DNA of 64,000 nucleotides from Streptomyces sp. HB132 (lineage in GTDB: Bacteria; Actinomycetota; Actinomycetes; Streptomycetales; Streptomycetaceae): NCBI RefSeq assembly GCF_016909575.1, contig NZ_JAFBGA010000017.1, positions 1 to 64,000 on the forward strand, in the 5' to 3' direction. Below are positions 46,701 to 54,399 of the stretch, in pieces. The translations under genes and the position numbers were made by a program. The notes beneath the pieces were generated by a model. That model was not told the DNA's origin. It saw only the letters and a list, made by a program, of their open reading frames with translations, and searched no databases. Positions within the stretch are counted from its first letter, which is position 1. Each line of letters starts with the position of its first letter.

Positions 46701-47501
46701 ACCCCCTCCGTGGAACTGCTCCGGACGATCCTGCGGTACGCCGGCGGCCTCCCCGAAGCCCGTCTCGCGGCGCTCCGGCCCCTGGTCCGACACCTGGTCG
46801 ACGAACTGACCCGGCAGCTCGCCACCCGGCTGCGACCCGCCCTCACCGGCACCATGCGGGCCCGGCCCACCCGCCGCCCCGGCGGCCGGCTGGACCTGCC
46901 GCGCACGCTGCGCGCCAACCTGGCCACCGCCCGCCGGACGGCCGACGGAACGGTCCAGGTGATCCCCGAGAAACCGGTGTTCCGCAGTCGCGGCCGCCGG
47001 ACGGCCGACTGGCGTCTGATCCTGGTCACCGACGTCTCCGGATCCATGGAGGCGTCCACGATCTGGTCCGCGCTGACCGCCTCCGTGCTCGCAGGGGTGC
47101 CGACCCTGAGCACCCATTTCCTGGCCTTCTCCACGGAGGTCGTCGACCTCACCGGCCATGTGCGCGATCCTCTCTCCCTCCTGCTGGAGGTGAGTGTGGG
47201 CGGGGGCACCCACATCGCCGCCGGGCTGCGGCAGGCCCGCAGTCTGATCGAGGTGCCCAGCCGCACCCTCGTCGTCGTCATCAGCGACTTCGAGGAGGGC
47301 GCGCCGCTCGGCGGACTGCTGGCCGAGGTGCGGGCTCTGGTGAACACCGGCTGCCACGTCCTCGGGTGCGCGAGTCTCGACGACGCCGGCCGGCCCCGTT
47401 ACTCGACGGGCGTCGCCGGACAGCTCGTGGCCGCCGGGATGCCCGTGGCGGCCCTCAGCCCACTCGAACTGGCCCGCTGGATAGGGGAGAAGACCGCATG
47501 A
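43773..47501 (+). CDS. DUF5682 and vWA (CoxE/YehP-like) domain fusion protein
   Basis: The 1242-residue protein has two parts. The N-terminal region (about 1-700) resembles DUF5682 (YehM-like), starting FLIGVRHHAPSLAAALPALLD and VLLVELPAEFQPWLGW. The C-terminal vWA domain has a complete MIDAS metal site: DVSGSM (residues 1087-1092), Thr in VGGGTHIAAG, and Asp in VVVISDFEEGAPL. In E. coli the corresponding parts are separate (YehM and YehP). vWA proteins pair with MoxR ATPases as metal-dependent adaptors. The ATG at 43773, three bases after the MoxR stop, has GGAGAG before it. Confidence 0.87.
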   Translation: MSESTTPGTRSTSEASPTGAPAPGQGPAAGPATPEAAVAALAASGPGSPFLIGVRHHAPSLAAALPALLDAAAPDVLLVELPAEFQPWLGWLAHEQTEAPVALAAVPAEGPGAGSAGERGPAFYPFADFSPELVALRWAARNGVPAVACDLPLADRAWAGGGPDTTVPVPGADSAPVPGEGHGLSAALRSRLTGRDGEDLWDRLVEALAPGSTPEALRRAALLTGWALRREAEARGGVNGTDLMREACMRGHVAEALASGRRPAVVVGAFHTPALLPSAVGAAGDPAPYADDHVNGAATTAACTVSLVPYTYPLLDSRSGYPAGIRDPEWQHAVLDADGDPAALHEALIRTAVRVCAALREQGHPYGPADGREVVRVAGDLARLRDLPAPGRGELLEAVQTVLGRGETYGTGRAVARALERVLVGTRTGRPAPAAPRSGLGPAVEAETAALSLPGPQDTHEKTPRDLRLDPARSALDRRRELLLRRLTVCGIPYAQEQGVTGAAGTEGLTTRWQVRWTPATAAMLTAAGARGVTPAQAAEGVLRQRHAAERAEGGPTAAQVVRGLTEAAECGLPALADERLTELAAVLPASGTLPELLAGLDLLDRVAAGHLPGPAAPEHPSDPDPDASARAAGTARAAELLTSAAVRQVDGLTGSEEPEAARALLELAQRADRVGGIRLTDALARLAADGTPLIAAAAGAVRVLTGHEEAAAFGGRVASWVDGAVDSTSRAALTARLTGVLTVAGPLLTVGVDALDPLLARVVELDDTAFLARLPALRGGFDTLSPAARDRLLDTVGERLGERVDTLDADDPAELARRTAADLAARELLTGLGLPTPPPPRDGRIPPPSGQPVATSPTVTPATAPTTGAAPVRTLAPADRWRLVLGRRPDRLPPGAARLATALDELYGAGHGEGSRGGMPGSGPRGGREPSFPGVREWSEELAALFGPGVREEVLAAAAGTGRQDVLAELDPAAATPSVELLRTILRYAGGLPEARLAALRPLVRHLVDELTRQLATRLRPALTGTMRARPTRRPGGRLDLPRTLRANLATARRTADGTVQVIPEKPVFRSRGRRTADWRLILVTDVSGSMEASTIWSALTASVLAGVPTLSTHFLAFSTEVVDLTGHVRDPLSLLLEVSVGGGTHIAAGLRQARSLIEVPSRTLVVVISDFEEGAPLGGLLAEVRALVNTGCHVLGCASLDDAGRPRYSTGVAGQLVAAGMPVAALSPLELARWIGEKTA

Positions 47502-49357
47502 ACGCCGACCGGTTGCCACCCGTCGCGCCCGAGGTCACGGCCACGCTGGTCGAGGACCTCTCGCCCCGGCTGCGCAAGCGGCTGGACGCGGCCGTCACCA
47601 AACTCGGCGCCCGCCCGACGCACCGCGACGGGGACACGGTGACGATCGCGGTCGACGAGGAGACCGAGTTGCGCCTGCACGCCCCGGGCGGCGTGGTGGC
47701 GACTGCGGACGCCATCACCTGTGGTTGCCTCCTCGCCCCGGCATGCGTCCACCGCGCGGCCGCCGCCTGCGCCGCCCCCGTGGCCGACCCTGCGCCGGAG
47801 CCCCCCGAGCAGCCCACCCGGGTGCTCCCCGACCCTGTCTCCGGAACGGGCCCCGCCCCCGGCCCCGCCCCCGGCCCCGCCTCTCCGCCCGAGGTGGCGA
47901 GCCCGGCCCAGCGTGCCGCGGCCGACGCACTCTGGTCGGCGGGGGCCGCCGTGCTGGATGCCGGCGTCGACGGGGCCGGCGCCGTCACCCAGTCGGCCCT
48001 CCTGCGTGCAGCGCACACTGCCCGGATCCGGCACCTGCCGCGTGCCGCGGGTGCCGCACTGTCCGTCGTCACGCTGCTGCGCGCGGCCCGCGCCGGGGAC
48101 CCCTCCTACCGCACCGCCGACCTCGTCACGGCCCTGGCCGAACTCCTGGGCACCGCACGCCGAGTGGGGACGGCGTCCGGGGCGGAGCTGGCTGCCGTCA
48201 GAGGCCGCGCGCGTCGGCCGTACAGCCCGGACGGCTCACTGCGTCTGTACGGCCTGTTCACCGAACCCGTGGTCACCGATTCGGGGCACGGCGGCGTCCG
48301 GACCTGGGTCGCCGGATCCGACGGCCGCCTCTGCACGGTCGGTGACGTGGCACCCGGCGGCGTCGGGCGCGCCGTGGGCGTGGCCGACCGGGCGGTGCGC
48401 CTGGGAGACAGCGCGCTCACCCATCGGGAGCTGGGCCGGGCCGGCCTGGCGGTCTCGGGGGCGACGGTCTCGCCGGACGGCAGACTGGGCGCCGGGAAGG
48501 GTGTCAAGGCCGTGACCGCCCGGGGCGCGGCGTGGACGGAGCCGCCGCTCGCCGCCCTGTGGGAGACGCCGCCGTCCGAACAGGCCGCCCGTGCCCTGCG
48601 GTCCACCTCCCGCTACGCCGACACGGACGGCGGTGGCGGCAGCGACCTGCTCTTCCTGGACGTCGAACTCCTCGGGGCCGTACGGGAGTCGGGCGGAACC
48701 TGCCTGCTCGCGCTGTGCGAGGGGGGTACCCCCGTCCGGCTCACCGTCGCAGACGACGACCCCGCGCTGGCCCACCGCGACAACCTGATGCTGCTGGCCA
48801 CGGCTCCGGGGACACGGCTGAGGATCATCGGCCGCATGGTGCCCGCCCTTCACCCCCGGCTCACCCTCCTCGCCTGCTCGCACCCCACCGGCGAGGGCAC
48901 GATCGACCTCGGCCTCGACCGCCTGCGCCGCGCCGACCTCCCGGACCCGGCTGCCCCCGTGCGCCCCGCCCCGCCCCGGCCCGGAGGACCCGGCGTCCAC
49001 TCGCCGCTGTACCTCCTGGAGCGGCGCGTCGAACAGACGGTCCCGGCGGGCCGCGCCGCCCTCGGCATGCTCGGTGACGTCTCCGCCGAGACCCGCCGCC
49101 TCCGCCGGGCGGGCCTTCCCACAGCCGCCGGCCTTCTCGCCGCCCTGTGCGCCTCGGCGGCCCGACGCGATCGCGACGTCTTCGGCCGCCTCGTCCCCGC
49201 CGACACCGACGGCTTCGCCACCTACTGGCTGAGTGCCGCCCGTTACACGTCCGCCGTGGCCGAGTCCCTGTGCGCGGCAGCCTGGGAACCGACGAGGGAG
49301 GGCCGGGCCGAGGCGTCGTCCGCATCGGACCAGGAGCCAGGACGGGCCATGGTGTAG
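47498..49357 (+). CDS. SWIM zinc-finger domain protein (YehQ-like)
   Basis: The 619-residue protein has a SWIM zinc finger near residues 75-85 (CGC followed by CVH, the CxC-xn-CxH pattern), a Pro/Gly-rich linker with GPAP repeats, and a long C-terminal region of unknown fold. SWIM domains bind DNA or proteins. The ATG at 47498 overlaps the vWA gene stop (ATGA). It is the last gene of the five-gene operon; a 236-base gap follows with no recognisable gene. The role within the system, perhaps target recognition, is inferred only from the operon. Confidence 0.84.
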   Translation: MNADRLPPVAPEVTATLVEDLSPRLRKRLDAAVTKLGARPTHRDGDTVTIAVDEETELRLHAPGGVVATADAITCGCLLAPACVHRAAAACAAPVADPAPEPPEQPTRVLPDPVSGTGPAPGPAPGPASPPEVASPAQRAAADALWSAGAAVLDAGVDGAGAVTQSALLRAAHTARIRHLPRAAGAALSVVTLLRAARAGDPSYRTADLVTALAELLGTARRVGTASGAELAAVRGRARRPYSPDGSLRLYGLFTEPVVTDSGHGGVRTWVAGSDGRLCTVGDVAPGGVGRAVGVADRAVRLGDSALTHRELGRAGLAVSGATVSPDGRLGAGKGVKAVTARGAAWTEPPLAALWETPPSEQAARALRSTSRYADTDGGGGSDLLFLDVELLGAVRESGGTCLLALCEGGTPVRLTVADDDPALAHRDNLMLLATAPGTRLRIIGRMVPALHPRLTLLACSHPTGEGTIDLGLDRLRRADLPDPAAPVRPAPPRPGGPGVHSPLYLLERRVEQTVPAGRAALGMLGDVSAETRRLRRAGLPTAAGLLAALCASAARRDRDVFGRLVPADTDGFATYWLSAARYTSAVAESLCAAAWEPTREGRAEASSASDQEPGRAMV

Positions 49358-49593
49358 ACAGCTGAGTACCAGAGGGCGCCGGTCCGCTCCCGCCCCTCGC
49401 GTCGTACTCCTCGACGCAGGCCCGACGGCCGTTGCCCGTCCCGGTCGTCCTCGCGTACGCGCAGACGGGCGGGCGGGCACCCGGTCAGCAGTCCCCGGAT
49501 CGCCCCAGGGCTGAACGGGGTGCTTCTCCAGCTTTGATGCCCCTGCCTCCGGTCCATGGATCTCCAGGTAGCGGCTCCGTATAGCCTGGGGAA

Positions 49594-50478
49594 ATGCTGA
49601 CAGAAGTCACCACGACTCGCTATGTCACGCCCCTGCGGGAGGGCGGATCACTGCCCGGGATCGTCGAGGCCGATGACCTGGGTACGTACGTCATGAAGTT
49701 CACCGGGGCCGGACAGGGCCGCAAAACCCTGGTCGCGGAAGTGGTCTGCGGAGGGATCGGCCGGAGGCTGGGGCTGCGCGTGCCGGAACTGGTGACCATG
49801 CAGCTCGACCCCGTCATCGGTCTCGCCGAGCCGGACCAGGAGGTGCAGGAGCTCCTCAAGGCCAGTGCCGGACTGAACCTGGGGATGGACTACCTGCCGG
49901 GCTCCCTCGGATTCGACCCGCTCGCCTACGAGGTCGGCGCGGCGGAAGCCGGAAGGGTCGTCTGGTTCGACGCGCTGATCAACAACGTGGACCGTTCGTG
50001 GCGGAACCCCAACATGCTCGTCTGGCACGGCGATCCGTGGCTGATCGACCACGGGGCCACCATGATCTGGCACCACAACTGGCCCGGCGCGCAGGCCTCC
50101 GCGGCCAAGCCGTACAACGCATCCGACCACGTCCTCGCGCCGTTCGGGCCCGACATCGCCGCTGCGGCCGCCGAGCTCGCACCGCTCGTCACGGAGGAAC
50201 TGCTCACCGAGGTGACGGCGGAGGTCCCGGACGAGTGGCTGGTCGGTGAGCCGGGGTTCGAGACCCCGGACCAGCTGCGCCGGGCGTACGTGGAGCCGTT
50301 GCTGGCACGCGCCGCCGGCATCCACGAGCGCATCGTCCTGGAAGCACCCACGAAGACCCGGCCCTCCCAGGCCCCCGGATGGCTCACCGGGCGCCTGAGC
50401 CCCCGGCCGAAGCCCACCGGGACGGACCACGACGTGCAGGCGGGCGCCGTACGCGACAGCAAGGACGGCGGCCGATGA
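49594..50478 (+). CDS. HipA-like kinase domain protein
   Basis: The 294-residue protein has a HipA-type kinase core: TYVMKFTGAGQGRKTLVAEVVCGGIGRRLGLRVPE near the N-terminus, and the catalytic segment FDALINNVDRSWRNPNMLVWHGDPWLIDHGATMIW with Asp and Asn residues in kinase-like positions. HipA toxins phosphorylate glutamyl-tRNA synthetase, but this shorter family lacks the usual N-terminal domain and has no HipB antitoxin next to it. The ATG at 49594 lies seven bases after TATAGCCT, so the mRNA may be nearly leaderless. Its stop overlaps the DUF3037 start. Confidence 0.8.
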   Translation: MLTEVTTTRYVTPLREGGSLPGIVEADDLGTYVMKFTGAGQGRKTLVAEVVCGGIGRRLGLRVPELVTMQLDPVIGLAEPDQEVQELLKASAGLNLGMDYLPGSLGFDPLAYEVGAAEAGRVVWFDALINNVDRSWRNPNMLVWHGDPWLIDHGATMIWHHNWPGAQASAAKPYNASDHVLAPFGPDIAAAAAELAPLVTEELLTEVTAEVPDEWLVGEPGFETPDQLRRAYVEPLLARAAGIHERIVLEAPTKTRPSQAPGWLTGRLSPRPKPTGTDHDVQAGAVRDSKDGGR

Positions 50479-50858
50479 GCGAGCGCGATGTCTTCGAGTA
50501 CGCGGTCCTGCGCGTAGTTCCGCGCGTGGAGCGCGGTGAGTGCTTCAACGCGGGCGTACTGGTCTACTGCCGGGCCAAGTCCTTCGTCGCCGCGCGAACG
50601 CACCTGGACGAGCGCAAGCTCGAGGCGCTCGACCCGCACGCCGACGTACTCGGTGTGCGGGCCGCCCTGCGGGCGGTCGAGGGCCTATGCGGCGGCGGTG
50701 AGGGGGCGGGCCAGGCGGCGGGCGACGACGCGGGGCGACGCTTCCGCTGGCTGATCGCGCCACGCTCCACGGTCGTCCAGCCCGGTGCGGTTCACAGCGG
50801 TCTGACCGCGGATCCGGCCGCCGAGGTGGAGCGGCTGCTCGACCTGCTGGTCCGCTGA
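50475..50858 (+). CDS. DUF3037 domain protein
   Basis: The 127-residue DUF3037 protein (EYAVLRVVPRVERGECFNAGVLVYCRAKSFVAAR at the N-terminus, RFRWLIAPRSTVVQPGAVHSG near the C-terminus) is of unknown function. The ATG at 50475 overlaps the HipA-like stop by four bases, so the two are translated together. DUF3037 genes are regularly found with this HipA-like kinase, which suggests a partner, inhibitor or substrate of the kinase. Confidence 0.83.
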   Translation: MSERDVFEYAVLRVVPRVERGECFNAGVLVYCRAKSFVAARTHLDERKLEALDPHADVLGVRAALRAVEGLCGGGEGAGQAAGDDAGRRFRWLIAPRSTVVQPGAVHSGLTADPAAEVERLLDLLVR

Positions 50859-50940
50859 TCCGAAGGCCGTCGCCCCGGCCCGGGAGGTTCGGGGCGGCAG
50901 CGCCGTCCGGTGTGACATGCGCCCGTGGCCCCGTGTGCCG

Positions 50941-51003
50941 TTGACACCGGGTGCCAGGGCTTCTAGCGTCTCGACTGCTGAAGGTACTAAGCGGTTGCTC
51001 AGT
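50941..51003 (+). promoter_or_regulatory. fabG promoter and downstream operator
   Basis: TTGACA (50941-50946), a 17-base spacer and TAGCGT (50964-50969) are close to consensus. Just after the expected start point lies the imperfect palindrome ACTAAGCGGTTGCTCAGT (50986-51003). Its position suggests repression by a roadblock-type regulator, probably of the TetR family as is usual for fatty-acid genes. The regulator is not identified. Confidence 0.7.
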
Positions 51004-51060
51004 TATCGGGAACTTCCTGACGTCCGCTGAGCCGCGATCCAAGGGCGAGGAGAACCAAGC

Positions 51061-51822
51061 ATGTCCACCACCGAGCAGCGCGTCGCCATCGTGACGGGAG
51101 CGGCACGGGGCATCGGCGCCGCCACCGCTGTACGCCTTGCGGCCGAGGGCCGCGCCGTCGCCGTACTCGACCTCGACGAGGCGGCGTGCAAGGACACGGT
51201 CGAGAAGATCACCGACGCCGGGGGCAAAGCCCTCGCCGTCGGCTGCGATGTGTCGGACAGCGCCCAGGTGGAGGCCGCCGTCGCGCGTGTGGCCGCCGAG
51301 CTCGGCGCCCCGACGATCCTCGTCAACAACGCGGGCGTGCTCCGCGACAACCTGCTCTTCAAGATGAGCGAGTCCGACTGGGACCTCGTGGTGAACGTGC
51401 ACCTCAAGGGCGCCTTCCTGATGGCGAAGGCCGTCCAGTCACACATGGTGGAGGCCAAGTTCGGCCGCATCGTGTCGCTCTCGTCCTCCTCGGCGCTGGG
51501 CAACCGGGGCCAGGCGAACTACTCCGCCGTCAAGGCCGGCCTCCAGGGCTTCACCAAGACGCTCGCCAAGGAGCTCGGCAAGTTCGGTGTGACCGCGAAC
51601 GCCGTCGCCCCCGGCTTCATCGTCACCGAGATGACGGCCCAGACGGCGGAGCGCGTCGGCATGGGCTTCGAGGAGTTCCAGGCCGCCGCCGCGACGCAGA
51701 TCCCCGTGCAGCGCGTGGGGCGCCCCGAGGACATCGCCAACGCCATCGCCTTCTTCACGGGCGAGGACGCGGGCTTCGTGTCCGGACAGGTCATGTACGT
51801 CGCCGGCGGACCGCTCAACTGA
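51061..51822 (+). CDS. fabG: 3-oxoacyl-ACP reductase (FabG-like SDR)
   Basis: The 253-residue short-chain dehydrogenase has the NAD(P) motif TGAARGIG, the NNAGV motif, the catalytic Ser in LSSSSALG and the YSAVK Tyr/Lys pair. The best match is FabG, reducing 3-oxoacyl-ACP or -CoA. The ATG at 51061 follows GGCGAGGAGAACC. The upstream promoter and operator suggest control by a fatty-acid-type regulator. A second SDR gene follows 22 bases downstream in the same operon, so the pair may act on related acyl substrates. Confidence 0.87.
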   Translation: MSTTEQRVAIVTGAARGIGAATAVRLAAEGRAVAVLDLDEAACKDTVEKITDAGGKALAVGCDVSDSAQVEAAVARVAAELGAPTILVNNAGVLRDNLLFKMSESDWDLVVNVHLKGAFLMAKAVQSHMVEAKFGRIVSLSSSSALGNRGQANYSAVKAGLQGFTKTLAKELGKFGVTANAVAPGFIVTEMTAQTAERVGMGFEEFQAAAATQIPVQRVGRPEDIANAIAFFTGEDAGFVSGQVMYVAGGPLN

Positions 51823-51844
51823 CCCCGGAAGGGCAACGGACAAC

Positions 51845-52600
51845 ATGACTGTGCAGGACAGTGGCAAGGTCGCGCTGATCACGGGCGCGAGCCGGGGCAT
51901 CGGCTACGGCATCGCCGAGGCGTTCGTCGCGCGGGGTGACCGGGTGGTCATCACGGGCCGTGGCGAGGACGCCCTGAAGGAGGCCGTCGAGAAGCTCGGA
52001 GCCGACCGGGCGGTCGCCATCGCGGGCAAGGCGCACGACGAGGCGCACCGGGCCGCGGCCGTCGAACGTGCCATGGAGGCGTTCGGCCGGGTCGACTACC
52101 TGGTCAACAACGCGGGGACGAACCCCGTGTTCGGGCCGATGGCCGAGCTCGATCTCAACGTCGCACGCAAGGTCTACGAGACCAATGTGATCTCGGCGCT
52201 CGGATTCGCCCAGCAGACCTGGAAGGCATGGCAGAGGGACAACGGCGGGGCGATCGTCAACATCGCCTCGGTGGCGGGCGTCTCGGCGTCCCCGTTCATC
52301 GGTGCCTACGGCATGAGCAAGGCGGCCATGGTCAACCTGACCCTCCAGCTGGCTCACGAGTTCGCGCCGGTCGTACGGGTCAACGCGATCGCCCCGGCCG
52401 TGGTGAAGACCAAGTTCGCGGAGGCGCTGTACGAGGGCCGTGAGGCCGAGGCTGCGGCCGCCTACCCGCTGGGCCGGCTCGGTGTCCCGCAGGACATCGG
52501 CGGTGCGGCGGCGTTCCTCACCTCGGACCAGTCCGACTGGGTCACGGGGCAGACGCTCGTGGTCGACGGCGGCATCTTCCTGAACGCAGGCGTCGCCTGA
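51845..52600 (+). CDS. Short-chain dehydrogenase/reductase (SDR)
   Basis: The 251-residue SDR has TGASRGIGYG, NNAGTNPVFGP, the catalytic Ser in NIASVAGVSASP and YGMSK. The C-terminus WVTGQTLVVDGGIFLN is typical of classical SDRs. It is the second gene of the fabG operon. The exact substrate is unknown; its divergence from the upstream FabG argues for a different step rather than a duplicate. Confidence 0.86.
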   Translation: MTVQDSGKVALITGASRGIGYGIAEAFVARGDRVVITGRGEDALKEAVEKLGADRAVAIAGKAHDEAHRAAAVERAMEAFGRVDYLVNNAGTNPVFGPMAELDLNVARKVYETNVISALGFAQQTWKAWQRDNGGAIVNIASVAGVSASPFIGAYGMSKAAMVNLTLQLAHEFAPVVRVNAIAPAVVKTKFAEALYEGREAEAAAAYPLGRLGVPQDIGGAAAFLTSDQSDWVTGQTLVVDGGIFLNAGVA

Positions 52601-52635
52601 GAGAGACCTGAGCCGGTTTGGGTCCGATTGACTCA

Positions 52636-52706
52636 AGTGCCCCGCCGGACCGGAGGATTGCCCCGCCGGGCCATGGGATTGCCCCGGCGGGGCACTGCGG
52701 TATGGT
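52636..52706 (+). promoter_or_regulatory. Hairpin repeats overlapping the promoter of the substrate-binding protein gene
   Basis: AGTGCCCCGCCGG (52636-52648) has a perfect complement at 52684-52696, and a second copy of its core (TGCCCCGCCGG, 52659-52669) can pair with the same segment. This can terminate the upstream SDR operon. TTGCCC (52679-52684), 16 bases and TATGGT (52701-52706) form a promoter overlapping the last arm. Confidence 0.55.
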
Positions 52707-52740
52707 CTGCCGACCCACAGGCCGATCGAGGAGCGTGCGC

Positions 52741-54321
52741 GTGTTCTACCGGGCCAGTCTGCAGGCCGCTGCAGCCCTTGCATCCCTGTCTCTTCTCGCC
52801 GGTTGCGGCCTGCTGTCGGACAGCGGTTCGGAGACGGACCAGCGGATATCGGTCGGTACGACGAGCTCGCCCTCGACCCTTGATCCGGCGGCGGCGTGGG
52901 ACGGTTCCTGGGAGCTGATGAGGAACGTCTTCCAGACCCTGGTGAGCTTCCCGACCGGCAGCACCAGCCCGGAGCCCGACGCGGCGGAGGAGTGCCTGTT
53001 CACCGACGCCACGAGCATGGCCTACCGGTGCACCCTTCGCTCCGGCCTGAAGTTCTCCGACGGGGAGAAGATCGACGCCGAGGCCGTGAAGTACTCCATC
53101 GACCGGATCTTGAAGATCAAGGTCAAGGGCGGTCCGGCCGGCCTCCTCGGATCCCTCGACCGGGTGGAGACCGAGGGCGACGACACGGTCATCTTCCACC
53201 TCGCCAAGGCGGACGCGACCTTCCCGTTCATCCTGGCCACTCCCGCGATGTCGATCGTCGCTCCCGGTGACTACCCGGCGGACGGCATCCGCGACGACGG
53301 CAAGGTCACCGGTTCGGGTCCGTACGTCCTCGATTCGTACGAGCCGGGCAAACAGGCCGAGCTGACGAGGAACCCCGGCTACAAGGGGTTCGCGGACCGG
53401 AAGAACGACGCGGTAACGATCCGTTACTTCGAGGACTCCACCCCCATGGTGGAGGCGCTGAAGAACAAGGAGATCGACGCCACCTACCGCGGTCTGACCG
53501 CCGAGGAGGTCGTCGGGCTCGAGGACGACAAGAAGGACAACAACGGTCTCCAGATCGTGGAGTCGGTCGGCGCGGACATCCGCTTCCTTGTCTTCAACCC
53601 CGACGACCCGGCCGCGGGGAAGGTCGCCGTCCGGCGGGCCGTCGCCCAGGTGGTGGACCGTGACGCCCTGGTCGCCAAGGTCTACCAGGGCACAGCCGAA
53701 CCGCTGTACTCCATGGTCCCGAAGGGCATCGCCGGGCACGCCACCAGCTTCTTCGACTCCTTCGGCGACCCGGACGTGGCCGAGGCCAGGGCGCTGCTGT
53801 CGAGAGCCGGTATCACCGAGCCGGTGAACTTGACCTTCTGGTACACCACGGACCGCTACGGCTCCTCCACCGCTCGCGAGTTCGCCGAGCTGAAGCGCCA
53901 GCTCGAGGCGTCCGGCCTGTTCCGGATCACGTTGAAGAGCGCCCCGTGGAAGACCTTCCAGGAGGGATTCACCAAGGGCGACTACCCCGTCTTCGGACGT
54001 GGCTGGTTCCCCGACTTCCCGGACCCGGACAACTTCATCGCTCCCTTCGTGGGCCAGGACAGCGTCACAGGCACCCCGTACCTGAGCCGCGAGATCACCC
54101 AGCAGCTGCTGCCGACCTCCCGCAAGGAGAGCGACCGCGGTGCCGTGGCCGACCAGTTCAAGCGGGCCCAGGAGATCCTCGTCAAGGACGTGCGGCTGCT
54201 GCCCCTGTGGCAGGGCAAGCTCTACGTGGCGGCGGGTGAGGACATCGGCGGCGGCGAGCGGGCGCTCGACCCGCAGACGGTCATGCAGATGTGGGAGCTG
54301 TACCGCAAGACGAGCTGGTAG
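52741..54321 (+). CDS. ABC transporter substrate-binding lipoprotein (family 5, peptide/opine type)
   Basis: The 526-residue extracytoplasmic lipoprotein has a short signal peptide ending in the lipobox LLAGC. The SBP_bac_5 domain follows, with segments ISVGTTSSPSTLDPAAAWDGSWELMRNVFQTLV and the typical GSGPYVLDSYEPGKQAELTRNPGY. It should capture oligopeptides or similar solutes. No permease or ATPase genes are adjacent, so it is an orphan binding protein. The GTG at 52741 is chosen from GAGGAG seven bases upstream; the frame is open further upstream through the promoter. Confidence 0.92.
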   Translation: MFYRASLQAAAALASLSLLAGCGLLSDSGSETDQRISVGTTSSPSTLDPAAAWDGSWELMRNVFQTLVSFPTGSTSPEPDAAEECLFTDATSMAYRCTLRSGLKFSDGEKIDAEAVKYSIDRILKIKVKGGPAGLLGSLDRVETEGDDTVIFHLAKADATFPFILATPAMSIVAPGDYPADGIRDDGKVTGSGPYVLDSYEPGKQAELTRNPGYKGFADRKNDAVTIRYFEDSTPMVEALKNKEIDATYRGLTAEEVVGLEDDKKDNNGLQIVESVGADIRFLVFNPDDPAAGKVAVRRAVAQVVDRDALVAKVYQGTAEPLYSMVPKGIAGHATSFFDSFGDPDVAEARALLSRAGITEPVNLTFWYTTDRYGSSTAREFAELKRQLEASGLFRITLKSAPWKTFQEGFTKGDYPVFGRGWFPDFPDPDNFIAPFVGQDSVTGTPYLSREITQQLLPTSRKESDRGAVADQFKRAQEILVKDVRLLPLWQGKLYVAAGEDIGGGERALDPQTVMQMWELYRKTSW

Positions 54322-54399
54322 CGGGCTCGGCGGTCCCGTTGTCAGAGGCCCCCGGTAGGTTCTCGACCAAGAACCGATTGCTTACCGGAGGTTGTGGAC

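Noticed and set aside
44721-47519. Open frame of 932 codons antisense to the DUF5682-vWA gene
   Set aside because: It is a mirror of a real gene with an intact vWA domain; the composition is Arg/Gly-rich without motifs.
47850-47885. GGCCCCGCC repeats in the SWIM gene
   Set aside because: They encode a Gly-Pro-Ala linker within a protein; there is no sign of a regulatory or mobile repeat.
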